DNA of 64,000 nucleotides from Anaeramoeba flamelloides (taxonomy: Eukaryota; Metamonada; Anaeramoebidae): the NCBI GenBank assembly GCA_027625915.1, contig JANTQA010000032.1, forward strand, positions 9,672,001-9,736,000, read 5' to 3'. Within the stretch, counting starts at the first letter, position 1; each line of letters begins with the position of its first letter. Made by a program: the position numbers and the translations under genes. This document shows, piece after piece, positions 45,726-57,800 of the stretch. Below the pieces are notes generated by a model that saw only the letters and a program-made list of their open reading frames with translations, was not told the DNA's origin and did no database searches.

Positions 45726-45772
<47 letters not shown>

Positions 45773-48700
45773 AAAAGCAAAAAAATTAAGAAAAAGAGAA
45801 AAAAAAATGAAAAACGAAAAAAAAAGTTAAAAAACAAAACAAAAATTTGCAAAATTAGAAAAAATGATTCTGATCTCAAAATTGAAAAATTTAGATTTTG
45901 ATAAAAATTATGAAAACACTCGGCAAAACCACACCCAATAACATTATAATTTGAGTTAACATTTTTGAAAAATAGTTTATATCTGTATATATCCCTTTCA
46001 AACCAAAAACCTGTATTTTTTTAAGATGGCAATTAAAACTGAAAATGGATAAAAAAAAACAAAAAAATATTACTTAAAAGTGCTGATTTCACAACACAAT
46101 TCATGATAAAATTTTATAAAATTGATGATATTCTAATAAAATAGTAACAGATTTTTTTTTTAAACTCAAAATTTTTATTTGAAAAAATTACAAGTATATA
46201 ATTCCTCATAACTACCGATAAGAAAGAGATTAAAACACTGAAAAGTTTAGGATAGAACTGTAGTCACTGATGAAAGATTTTGGGAAATACTTTAGTTATT
46301 AGACAAAGTTTGAAAATTTTTTGATCTTCTCATTTTCAATTCATTCAATTTGGGTAAAATACTTCTTATTTTACTAATAAATTTGACTTTAAAAATGTTA
46401 AAGTTATTTTAGAAGAGTTTACCAATTTTTTTGCTACATTTTTAGTCTCATAAATCCCATAAGATCGCCGCACTCAAGGATTTACTACATTGTAAAATTA
46501 ATTTGGTTCAAGAAACCCAATTATTTGATCAATAGATGACAAAGAAAAAAAGTCCTTCAATTATTCCTTAAAGGTTGGAAATTGAATGAATTCTCTTTCT
46601 TTGTACAAAAAGAATGCCGAAAATCCAACAAAATTTTTGGTTTTGGTTTGAAAAGAAATCAATATCATTTTTAAAAAATAAAAAAACATGTTTGATCTCT
46701 TTTTTTCTTAGGAAAAAGAGAGAAGAGGCTATTTATAGAAGAATTTCAAAATGAGAAAAAAAACAATTACAAATTTAAAAAAATTAGAAAAAAAAAAAAA
46801 CATTTTTTTTTTTGCAACATCAAGTCAAGAATTTTTCGAGGAATACTTCAAAATCATTCACTGTTAAGAACACATAATAGATACGGAGTTTTATGTTTGA
46901 TCGCCTTCGGATCTCTCTTAACAAGCATGAAATAAACGGGGAGATGAGAGGCTCATTGAAAAGTTTGACGATCTAGTTTGTTTCTGTGGGATTTTAAACC
47001 AAGTTTTGTTTTCGATAACTCCATTGGGAGAAAAAGCTCATTTGAAGAACAAGTTCTTCAAATTACCCTTTAAAAATAACAAATTGGTTTTTACTTGTTT
47101 TGGTTTAAATTTGTTTGTTTTGTGTCTTGTTGTGTTGAGTTAGATCCCTAGTTCCAAAAAATAAATAGCATCTCATATTGTTTCATTTATTCAAAAATCA
47201 CCAGTTATAATTCCTCGTTTTGGATCCCCTTCCAGACTCAAAATAATGATATTGTTCTGGTACTAAGATTATACTAATCGTCGTTTTTCGAACTCCTCAA
47301 TATCATCTTATATCACTTCGAACAATATCATATTTCTCGTTCTTCCAGGCCAAGCTCATAACATAACAAAGTGAGTGATTGTTTCCAAATCAAAACCATA
47401 AAGACAGATATTACTCCAGGTGAAAAGAATACTGTAACTCTTTAATTTAACAATTTGAAAATAAAAACAAGTTATGTAATTTATGATTTGGAAATGTTTT
47501 TTTTACTTTAATATTTTTTTTTATTGCAAACTGGGAACTCAGAATACCATTTTATATTTTCTATGAGCTTGTAAATGCAAATCCAATTGAATAAAAACAA
47601 TATCATTGAATTTAAAAATACAGGAATATGTTTTAAAGATATATATAAGGTATTTCCAAAAAAGTGGGGCATTTTTTTTTACATTTCATAAAAAATAATC
47701 TTTTTTAGTGATGATTATAATTAATCAACTATACCAAATTAAGTTTAATATTTATACCGATTGAACCAACCACTTATGTATTTAATTCAAAATATGTTAG
47801 TTGAAATATTCCCAAAAAATGAAAAAAAAAATAGTGTTTTTTTTGGTTAAAGCAATGTACGACCAATTTCAATAAAAAACCGGAAATATGGAAAGGGAAC
47901 AAATAACTTTTTAAACACGAAAACGCAGTTATAGGTTTTTAATTATATTGTAAATTTTGTTGAGATTATACAAGTTATGAAAATGGTTTTTTCGATCAAA
48001 AAGAAAACAATAAACACCAATTTTCACCATAAAAAAATATCCGATAAAATCGAGATCAGAAATTTTAATATATTTTATTTCTGCAATACAATACAAAGGA
48101 ACAAATTGAATTATTATCAAGAATATATAAAAGGTGGTTAATGATTTTATATATTTAAATCCTTTTTTGAAGAATGGGTTACATAAATATATTTTAAAAT
48201 AAATTTGCCCCACTTTCTTGGAAATATCTTATATACATATATATATATATATATATACGTGTGTCTGTGTGAATGCTTACAAGGTTACAAAGAGTTTTAA
48301 AAGTAGACAAATATTCTTACAGAAATGTTGTTTCTTTTCATTTTTATTAATTTTTTTTTTTTCAAAAATAATAATTTTTTTCTTGTTATCTATCCATTCA
48401 TAATAGATACTTATTCTTTGATGACTGAGAGTAAAAATAATGTTTCATTCACAAGCGAAGGTATCTCGTGGAATTCAGATGTGGGAAAAAAATTTAAAAA
48501 TCCAACAGAAACCCTTGATCCAATGGACGAAACAGTCATTCAATCCGATTATACTGACGAGCATTTTATTGTTTGGATGAGGGTCGAATCTCTTCCAAAT
48601 TTCCGTAAATTATATGGGATTATTAAGGATAACGATTTGGAAAAGGGTACATATACCGCACAAATTGAAAATAATTTTAATTCAACAACTTTTCATGGAA

Positions 48701-48879
48701 CAAAATCTCTAGTTTTCTTGACGACAACTTGGACTGGTTCAAGAAATTACTTTATTAGTTTGACATATATGTCTGCTGGTATTTTTTTAATCGTGATCGG
48801 CATTGCTTTTTTAATAAAACATTTGGTTTCTCCTCGAAACTTGGGTGATTTGAAATTAATTGACTGGTATAACGATTAA
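42134..48879 (+). CDS. CDC50/LEM3 flippase beta subunit
   Basis: CDC50 proteins chaperone and activate P4-ATPases that flip phospholipids, at the plasma membrane, Golgi or endosomes. Exons 42134-42374, 42509-42736 and 48407-48879 join in phase to give 313 residues, a usual length for the family. Introns are 134 bp (GTAAGT...AAAAG) and 5670 bp (GTATGC...AATAG). The hallmark N-terminus AFKQQELNSWKPILRPR precedes a membrane segment at about 32-58. The ectodomain carries VYFYYELTNFHQNHRRFLKS, a QLRG motif, several Cys residues and CGLISWNTFND. The last exon supplies GISWNSD, FIVWMRVESLPNFRKLYG and a second membrane segment at about 275-296. Both junctions restore conserved residues: CEITF-E-IKETM and FN-D-TYSL. 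Which ATPase it pairs with cannot be told from the window. Confidence 0.95.
43590..43900 (+). repeat. Family N repeat, copy in CDC50 intron
   Basis: GCTGATAGATCTTGCATTTT, AGAATTTTATCAAAATTGG and TTCATTATTAAAGAATTGAC align in order with 9890-10200 in the DBR1 intron, same orientation. Divergence is high. Confidence 0.5.
45359..45555. mobile_element. MITE family F, copy 1
   Basis: The ends are AAAAATTGTGACTCACC and AGCGAGTCACAATTTTT, inverted repeats of about 15 bp. The element is about 197 bp and AT-rich inside. A close copy lies at 51200-51391. No target duplication could be defined with certainty because the flanks are A/T runs. Confidence 0.7.
47644..48234. mobile_element. Element family G with TATAAG ends
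   Basis: The left end TATAAGGTATTTCCAAAA, followed by AAGTGGGGCA, pairs with the right end over 28 bp with two mismatches. The element is about 590 bp and sits between TATA repeats, so a TA duplication is possible but not provable. A 94-residue minus frame at 47929-48213 has no transposase motif. It ends 172 bp before CDC50 exon 3. Confidence 0.65.
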
Positions 48880-50864
48880 CATAACTTAAATATAATGGAA
48901 TGAAATAGACAAATAGTTATTAAAATTAAATATATATATTATTATATTTTCCTATTTTTTTTTTAAAAAAAATCCCTAATTTGAAATAATTCATAAATGT
49001 ATTACTGTTTTATGAATGTATAAAAAATGTTTTTTAATTATATTATTATTTCGGATTTTTTTTTGTTATTCTTTTCGGTTTATTAGAAATATCTACAAAA
49101 TTTTGTTTATAATAACAAAAAATAAAAAATTTCCTTTTCTATTAATTTTAAATTTCTTTTAAAAAAATATTTGTTTTTTGAAAATGTCAATTTATAAAGT
49201 ATTTTTAAAGATCCAAAAAAACTTAAACTCATAAATATAACATAATGGGGAGGTTATTGATCCATAGATTTGTAAACTTCAATGTTGAAAAAGATTATTC
49301 TGAAATTTGTCTTGAAATCTAGATTAGTTGCTAAAAAATTCAATTTTTTTTAATAAATTAAATAATTCCACAAGAGAGTATTTTGTAAAATTATATTCGT
49401 TATTTTGAAATGTCATTGAAAATAAACTAGTTTTTTTAAAAAAAAAAATGAATCATTAATTCTTTTGTTGATGTGTTAATAATTATAGAAGAAATATTGT
49501 GAATTAAAAAAATAGAAAAGATAGTTTAGCTCTTTATTGATTTATTTGACAAAATGTGTAATTAAAGAAAATTTATCAAAATAAATATAAGAGAAGAAAA
49601 ATAATTAGAATATTAGCATATAACAATAACAACATCAATTTTATAAAATAATTGAACATCATTCAGAATCTATTATGTTTTCCAAAATTTAAAACAATTG
49701 AGTAAAATTCAAGATTTTTACCCAATTCTTTTGAATTCTGAAAACCATCATTATGTTTTTTTGAACTTTCAGTTTAGATTAGAAATATAAAATATTTAGG
49801 ATACTAAAACTAAAAAAAAAAAAAAATAGCCACCCGACAGTACTCTAGGGCACTTGTCGTACACTTTCCCATAAATTTTCTAGAATTAAAAATTATTTAA
49901 TAAAATCTGTAATTTTTTTACATTATTTTGAATTATTTAAATGTTCTGTTAGGTTTTTTTTTTAATTTTCGAAATTAAAATTAAATATCAGAAATTTTCT
50001 TTTTATTTCTTAAATTAAAAATAAACATCTTTATGTTTTCTTGTGTTTTCTGTTTATATGCAATATCTCCTTATTTTCGTTAGGTTTTTTTTTACTTTTT
50101 GTAATCAACCGAAAATTTATAAAATTTTCTTTTTATTTCAAAAATTAAAAAAAACCTAGAACACTTTACAAATAAAATCGAAAAATCCAAGAAAACCACT
50201 GTTAGGGTTTTTTCCACAAGTAATAGGAATTTAGTAAAATCAAAGAGTTTACTCAATACTTTTGATTTATGGGAAACTTAAACACTGAATGTACTCAAAA
50301 TCACTTGGGAATACTCCCAAATTTCGTAGAAGTGATAAAAATTGATAAAAGGATTAACAATAATAAAATAAAAATCCATCAATCTACTATTAATAATTCG
50401 TATTAAGTTTTTTTTTTTTTTTTTTTTATTTTTATTTAAAATAATCATAAACAATCAGTAATTTCACTCAAATCTTTTGAAGTTAAAAAAAAAACTACCT
50501 TAACTTCCCATGAATTTCTAATAATAGAGTAAACTCTTTAATTTCCAAAAATCCTTTAAATCCAGAAAACCTTATTACAAATATTTGAAATTTTAGTACT
50601 CACTTGTTTATAAAAAAAAAACAAAAATTGTGAGCTTAAAAAAAAAAAAACAAAGCAAAAAAAAAAAATTCCACAATCAACAAACCCAAACTCAATTTTT
50701 TTATTAAATATCTCTCAACCTATTATCTTTGCACCCACCAATTTGAATTCTGGAAAAAAATAAAAAAAAGATTACCATTTTGAACAAATTTATTAAAAAT
50801 AAAAATTTTGGATTCAAAATTATTTATATTAGAATTAATTAAATAAAGATATTCTAAAATAAAA
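48880..50864. other. AT-rich intergenic DNA with hairpin repeats
   Basis: No gene is visible. Between about 49675 and 50580 lie several hairpin-family units: GAGTAAAATTCAAGATTTTT next to CCAATTCTTTTGAATTCTG, and two with AGGTTTTTTTTTACTTTTTG-like arms. The last unit is near 50450-50580. Confidence 0.55.
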
Positions 50865-51617
50865 CTACCTTACAATTAGAAAATAAATTATAATAGTTAA
50901 TAAATTTTTATTTATTATCCACTTTTCTGATTGACTTGAATGATATATCATCAAACAGAAAATAATAATAATAATAATATATAATATTAATCCCATAAAA
51001 AAAAAAGAATTGGAGACATTATTTTTTTCACTAAAATAAAGAAAACTTTCACCAATTATTAAAAAGTATGAACAAAAATTTAAAAAAAACAAACCAAAGA
51101 ACAAGATCCAACTTTGCTTTTTAGATAATAGTAGCAAAAAAATATAAATAATAAAAAAAAGATCTTGCTTTTATTCTTCTTCATGACTAAACTCTTTATC
51201 AAAAATTGTGACTCACCTAAAATAATAAATTGAAAAAAAAAATATTTTTTCATTAGTATTCAAGAACAATTAAAAATTAAATATGATCAGTAATTTACTT
51301 TTAAGTCTTTCTAAAGCAATAAAAACCGAATGTATTTAAAATTAAAAAAAAATAAAACTAAAAACTAAAAAAAAGTGAGTCAAAATTTTTGAAAAATAGG
51401 TTATATAAAAAAACAAAAGTCTAGTTAACTCTAATTCAATAAACTCTCTCAAGTTGTTTAATAATAAAAAAAAAATAATAATAAAAATAATAATCCAACC
51501 AACAAGAAAATTATGTTTGTATAAATTTATCTCCGAAAATTTAACAGACAATTCATTATATGAATATAAATATTCAAAAATAAAATTATTTTTAAAAACA
51601 AAATTAACCAAATGCAA
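50865..51617 (-). other. Two hydrophobic open stretches split by a MITE
   Basis: Minus-strand frames at 51342-51617 and 50865-51137 read like membrane segments (HNFLVGWIIIFIIIFFLLL; SWILFFGLFFLNFCSYFLII; FMGLILYIIIIIIFCLMI) with some charged loops. A family F element (51200-51391) lies between them. No ATG begins the first frame and no splice pair could be fixed. They may be remains of a small multi-spanning protein gene, or chance frames in T-rich DNA. Confidence 0.25.
51200..51391. mobile_element. MITE family F, copy 2
   Basis: Its AAAAATTGTGACTCACC left end is identical to copy 1 at 45359. The right end reads AGTGAGTCAAAATTTTT. The interior aligns throughout with copy 1, including ATAATAAATTGAAAAAAAAA. 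The length is about 192 bp. Confidence 0.7.
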
Positions 51618-51854
51618 AACAATTATTTAAGAATTTAAAACATAAAAAAAATGAGAATTATAAAAAATAAAATGATAAAAACAAGAAAAATTTATTAAAT
51701 TTCTTAAAAAATAAAAATAAAATACAATTTGTTTTATTCTTTTTGAACTATTAAAAAAACAAAAAAAAAACAATTCATTTTTTTAATGCTTTTCAACAGT
51801 TTCAAATTGACTCTTCATCACAAAAGACACAATACTTTTATTTCCCAATTGATC

Positions 51855-54800
51855 TTAATCATCATTTTCACCACCTAGTTTTCCCATTTTGCCTACATTT
51901 TCTTCTCTTTCTTTTAATAGATTCAGTTTTTCATCGTTAAAAACAGTATAATTGTTTTGCAAAATTTGAATTTTATCATCTAATTGCTTGATTTGTCGCA
52001 AAAGGTCCTTTTCTACTGAAACACTTTCTTTAATGCTTTTGATAATTTGTTGATTTAGAGACAACAGATGCAAATCAGAAAAGGTTTGTTTTTTGGTGAA
52101 TTTTCTTAACATTTTTTCTTGTTTTTTAATTTCGGCTTTTGCGGAGAATTTAATTTTTGATTTTGCTTTTTTTTCTTTCATTTTTTGGTATGAAGAATAT
52201 AAGCCAACAAAGCTAATGATTGCGCCCAGGGGCCAAAGAATTACAAAAAGAATATTATTCAATTGCTGCAACGCTAATGTGATTGCGCCGATGATCATAA
52301 TATAGAACCCGATCTGGGCCTTGTCTTCTGCTGCAAACTTGCCATGATCAAATGTTACATCAACTTGGTAGGGCTTCAAATAGATCATTAATAATAGGGC
52401 AACCACAAACAAGGACAAGAGGAAATAGTTTCTTTGGCTGATTCCATCGTCATCATTTGCAAAAAAAAGTGACGATATGGCTAAGAAAAATTTAATAAAG
52501 ATTTCAAAGATTTCAAACCAATATCGATTTGATTTGTAGTTCAAAAAAATCCAACCAAAACGATCGGCCCAAAATTTACTAAAATTGGCCTTTTTTGCTT
52601 TGAGTAGCACAATAATAAAAAACAAGGGGATCCCAACGATATAGATAATAATGGACAAAATATACAGTGTCAAATATTTTTTGTATGTGGTACTCGATGT
52701 CGAAATTGAAGGGTCGATTGATAGGACCTTTTCGTTGGTTTCTGGATCCGTTGTGTAGTTAAACGGTTGGAATGAGATATTTGACATTGGAATGAAGAAA
52801 TATTTTAAAGTCAGGCTAAATAGCCTTGAAAAAAAGATGCCAAATTCCTTTTGTTCTTCTTTCAAACCATGACTTTTGTAATAGCGGTTCAATGCCAAAT
52901 AAACAGCCAATAGGATCGAAATGATGATAAGCGGTGTCATAAATTGCAGTACCCATTTGTCTTTCCAGCTTAATTGCGAATAGCAGTCTGGAGATGCCAG
53001 TACATTGAGATCAAAGACGAAAATGGTTCCCCATTTGCTTATACTGCCGCTGACGGTTTCTGGCCACGACAGCTTTAGGGTGAACAACAGAGATATGATT
53101 TGCACGAATGTTACAACGATTCTAAAAACGGGGAACGGGTCTTCTAAAATCTTTCTTTGCACTTTTTTCTTAAAGACAAATAGTAAGATAATAAAGGCAA
53201 CGATCAAGATGAGCAAATAGAGATATTGCAAATTGGTGGGGCACTTTTGGCAAGATTTGTTTAATTCAAAAAATCCTTCCTTACATTTTTCGCATTGCTT
53301 TTGAGGGTTTCTGCCAGATGCGCATGTGTCGCCACCTAGGCAATATTCTGGATGCAGACACTTCTTGCAGGCTGTTTGCTTGGTCCCATTGTTGAAGGTA
53401 CCCTTTTCACATTTATTACATTGCGGGTTCGCCTCCCCCTCGGCATATGTCCCGCTGCCACAGCTGACATATTTTTGGAAATTACTTGAAGACGTTGTCC
53501 CCTCGGGGCAAGCCATGCAGGACGTTGATGCGATTTTTGGAGAATAGTACCCTAATTCGCAGGTTTTACATTCCCCATCAAGATCGTTTGGATCTAAATA
53601 CGTGCCCTTGCCGCATGGAATGCATACAGATTCCGTAATAGCGCCGACAGTTTCTGACCAAAACCCGTTTTCGCATCGAATGCATGCCTCTATGGATTTG
53701 CTTCCAGTTTTTGGGTTATATGTCAGTACGGGGCAAGGCTCGCAGGCGTCAATGGAATCCCCGCTTGTCTTGTTATTAAATGTCCCCGCGGGGCAGGGGA
53801 TGCACTCGATTCGGTTTTCGTGGGCGTACGTTCCCTCCGTGCATGGTTGGCAAGCCGGTGATCCCGTGTTGGGGGAAATCGTGCCGGGGGGGCATTGGGG
53901 GCAATCTATGGCACCCTCTTCGTCTTGGTAATACCCCCTCGAACACCGCTCGCAGCTTGTTGTCCACTGGTTTGGTTGGTGCGTCCCAACTTCACAATCT
54001 GTGCAATTATGATTTCCTTTCCCCCCCGCATACTGTCCCTCTGGGCAGTGGATACATTTTGTTTGCCCCTGGGTATTCTGATAGCTTCCAGGATAGCACT
54101 TGGTGCACCCCGTGGACCCGTCCGTATCCGAATATGTGCCGCTTTCGCAGATGTCGCATGCACTGCTTCCCACGCCACCGGAATAATACCCGCTGGAGCA
54201 GTCTTCGCAGGCACTCAAGCCCGTTTTATTTCCGTATGTTCCTGGTACACAGCCAAGGCATTCTGACAATCCAAGTTCGCCTGCGTATGTTCCCAGGCCG
54301 CAATCGTGGCATTGCGTTAGCTTTGTGACATTGGCAAATGTGCCCACTGAGCAATTTTGGCACGAGGTTTGTCCTAACCTGGACGTAAACGAACCAAGCG
54401 CACATTCACGGCAAAAGGACTGCCCCTCGAGCTCTTGATAAGTTCCCCGTGGGCATTTTTCACATTCGTTTGCCATCACAGCTTCATCATTAAACTTCCC
54501 AGTTGAACAGGGGAAGCAGCCTTCTCTTGTTGTGTAATTGCCCGTCCCGCATTTCCAATTTAACGAGATCAATTGGATGTCATCCTCGCCATTTTGTTCC
54601 TCTTGATAGGCGTTTTCTGAGGGGTAATTGAACGGGCTACTACCATAGCACATTAAAGTGAAGTTATAAATGTCACCGTTATACAACAAGATCCTGTCGC
54701 AATAGGAAAGAGGATTCGAAATGTTGACCAAAAATTGATCAAATTGCTTATTTAAAACAAAAAGCGCATTATCAACTCCATAGTTGTGATCAACCATGCT

Positions 54801-57800
54801 TTGTGTTGGAAAGAAATTTCTTACCGAGATCATGACTTCGTCATTACTTCCGATGGCGATTGACCTCACTTCGGGAGCGCTTGGATTCTCTTTTTTATAG
54901 ATCCATGTTGAATACAAAATGGTTGTCAGCTTGCTATCCAATTTGAAAACATTCCCAAACAGGCTTGTTTCGAGCCCGGATGGCTTTGTTGGGAGTAGCG
55001 CATCGCCCGTGGTGACGAAATTGGATGCCTCGCTTGATCCAACAACCCACATGTTGCCCTCAGAATCAAACTCCATATCATAGAAATTGGATGTGCCATC
55101 GCCCCCGTAGGCACATGCATAATCGTACGTGAAGTTTGAGAGATGCACTCTCCCCACAAGAATGGATCTTAGATCGTCCAGGGGATCTCTTTTCACCGGG
55201 CAATCGGGACTTTCCCAAAATTCTCCACTTGTATGTTCGATCCAACCACCAAAATATATATATTCGTTATTGACCACAGATATCTTCTCGACGTTTGTGA
55301 CAAGGTTGTCTTGCGAATTTGGCTTTAAGCACGTCACCCTTTCCAAATCTGTTCCCTCATTGTCGACCAACCCAATGAAGGCCACTTTATTCGTATCCTT
55401 GGATAGGCACGAATGCTTTGACGCATTATATCCATTTTGTGGAAAATTTGCATTACTAAACCCGCCAATGACGATCTTGTTATCACCAGGCAAGTACTTC
55501 AATGAGTTGAGGGTGCTATGATGTGCAGAACAAATCAAAGTTGACCAGATTATATCCGTTCCATCGTTTCGCAATTTGGTAATGAACACGGTACCCTGAT
55601 TCGTCTGATCACTACACTCTTGTTCTATCACACCCGAAGTCGTGGGGAAGGGGGTGGTATTGCTACTCTCATGGCCGTCTGTATACCCACCGATAATCAA
55701 ATCACCATTACCATCAAAATCAATCGCCCAGGCTCGATCACAAAGACTAGAGCCTAAAAAAAGGGACCATCTTATCTCCTGCTTGTCTCCACAAAATTTA
55801 AAAACGAGGACATCCTCAATATCTCCGCTGCCTACGAATGGGAATTTACTGATTGTAATCTCAAAATTCGTTGATTTTGATGAACCTATTGTTTTTTTAG
55901 AATTGTTTTTTTTTTTATGTCATTTTCCAAGTGGTAAAGATAGGGTTGCTTTAGTTTTACGACGTAAGCTGCTTTTTAGAATTTTGTTGTACTGATAAAT
56001 TTGATAAATATTAAACAAATTTTTAGTTCCAATTTCCATTTTGAGAAATATTCTATCTTTATCTTTCAGAACATTTGATTAACAAAGAATATTTTGAAAA
56101 TCAATTCATTTTTCAAAATTTTCTTTGGACTTATACCAATAAAGTTTTTTATTCAAAATCTTAAAAAATTACTAAAAAGGGAAATAATAGCAAAAAGTTG
56201 AAAATGTTTGGGTTTATCGGTATTTTTTACCAATAGTTGTGAACGAATTGAATTCCCAAATAATAATAATTATAATATTAAAAACTAAAAGTTTATAGAA
56301 GAATAAACTATTTTATGTATTTTATTCTTTTGTAATGTATCCAAATCTAAAAAAAAGTTTTAATATTATTCGTTACAAAATATCCAAGTTTATTGTTAAT
56401 TTACTAGGATTAAAATTCAATTTTTTTTTTTTTTTTTGAACTTTATGGGGAAATTCCCAATCATTATGTAATTGTTTTTAAACAACCATTTACTAGTGAG
56501 CATCATTTCATTTTATTTCATTTTTATGTGAATAACATTTTGAACTTCACTTTCAATCTCAATATTTTTTTTTATTTTTTTTTTTGTATTCCAAAATGTT
56601 AAGTCATTAAATAGAAATTGGTAATCTCCTTTTTTTTTTTTTTTTTTTTATTTATTTTGTCTTTTCTAAAAAAACAAAATATTTTAATCTGTGATAAAAG
56701 GACGGAATTACCTTAACCAAAATAAAAGTAAATTATGTATAATGCATATTTAGAATTGAAACTGGGTGTGCACACTTAATTCCAGTAAATCCATTCGGAT
56801 TTAATATTTGGAAAGTAGTAAAATATAATTTTTTCGCTCGAAAAATAAGGCATTGAAAAGATTTTTAGATCTTGAGATTTGAAATTCAGATTAATTCAAA
56901 ATAATCAATTTTATTTAAGAAAAACAATAAATTGAAATAAGGATTTGAAATTCAAAAAAGGATCACTCTAAACAATCTTTTTGTTGTTGCCTTTTTGTGG
57001 CATTTATATCTTTTCCATTTACTTGTTGATTATTTTCAAAGCAATTACTCAAATTTATGATGTTTTGTAACTTTAAATTGACATTTTTTTTTGCAAAAAA
57101 AAAAAATTAATTCTCATTTTTGAAACGAATGCTTTTTAACATTTTAAAATATAATATGATCTAAAAGTTAATTAGTAATGATAAAAAAACCCTAATAAAT
57201 GGTAATTTGGAACAAAGGTGCAAAATCAAATCTTTAATTTTTAATTTTTTTCTATGAAAATTTGAAATTTTAAGAACATTCCTGAAACTTTTCAATATGC
57301 AATCAAAAGAGAAAACTTGCGAAAAAAATTGTTTTTGACTGAAAAAATACAAATTCATTCAAAAAACTCAAAATTTAAAAGATCATTTTGAACATATTAT
57401 GATGCTGAAAACTTTTTATAAAAAAAATGATTAAACTTTTGCTAATTTTTCATTTTTTAATATGCCCCACTTATAATAAGCACCATTGACTAATAAGAGA
57501 TCTTTGATCAAAAATTATGTAGACAGATATTTTAAAATTTAATGTGACCAATCCAATTTTTCATTCTATTAAGATTTTTGTTTAATACAATAGGAAAAAA
57601 TCCTATAAAATCTTTTTTCACACTTTTGAGATTATTTTATCATCTTTCAATAATATTTTAAGTTTAGATAAATATCTTTTAAATGAGAAATCAATTATTT
57701 TGAAAGATTAAAAAAATATTTATTGATTAAAATTGAAAAAAAAATACTTATGATTTTGCTCTTTTCTTTTATATCCTGGAAACGGTGGGACACGGAACAT

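Larger units (their letters stand above)
42737..48406 (+). other. 5.67 kb intron 2 of CDC50
   Basis: It is the longest intron in the window. It contains a family N repeat (43590-43900), family F element (45359-45555), an A run of over 40 bases (about 45727-45767), family G element (47644-48234), and less AT-biased patches at 43928-43975 and 46870-47440 without a usable frame. Confidence 0.85.

Noticed and set aside
47929-48213. 94-residue minus frame inside the family G element, considered as a transposase remnant
   Set aside because: No acidic catalytic motif or helix-turn-helix could be recognised, and the residues are mostly those coded by AT-only codons.
48236-48260. TA microsatellite next to family G considered as a promoter element
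   Set aside because: Short TA runs are common in this DNA and this one lies within an intron just outside a transposon end.
53326-55521. Several + strand frames opposite the Cys-repeat receptor
   Set aside because: They are shadows of a GC-richer coding exon; the minus strand shows clear repeat motifs and membrane segments throughout.
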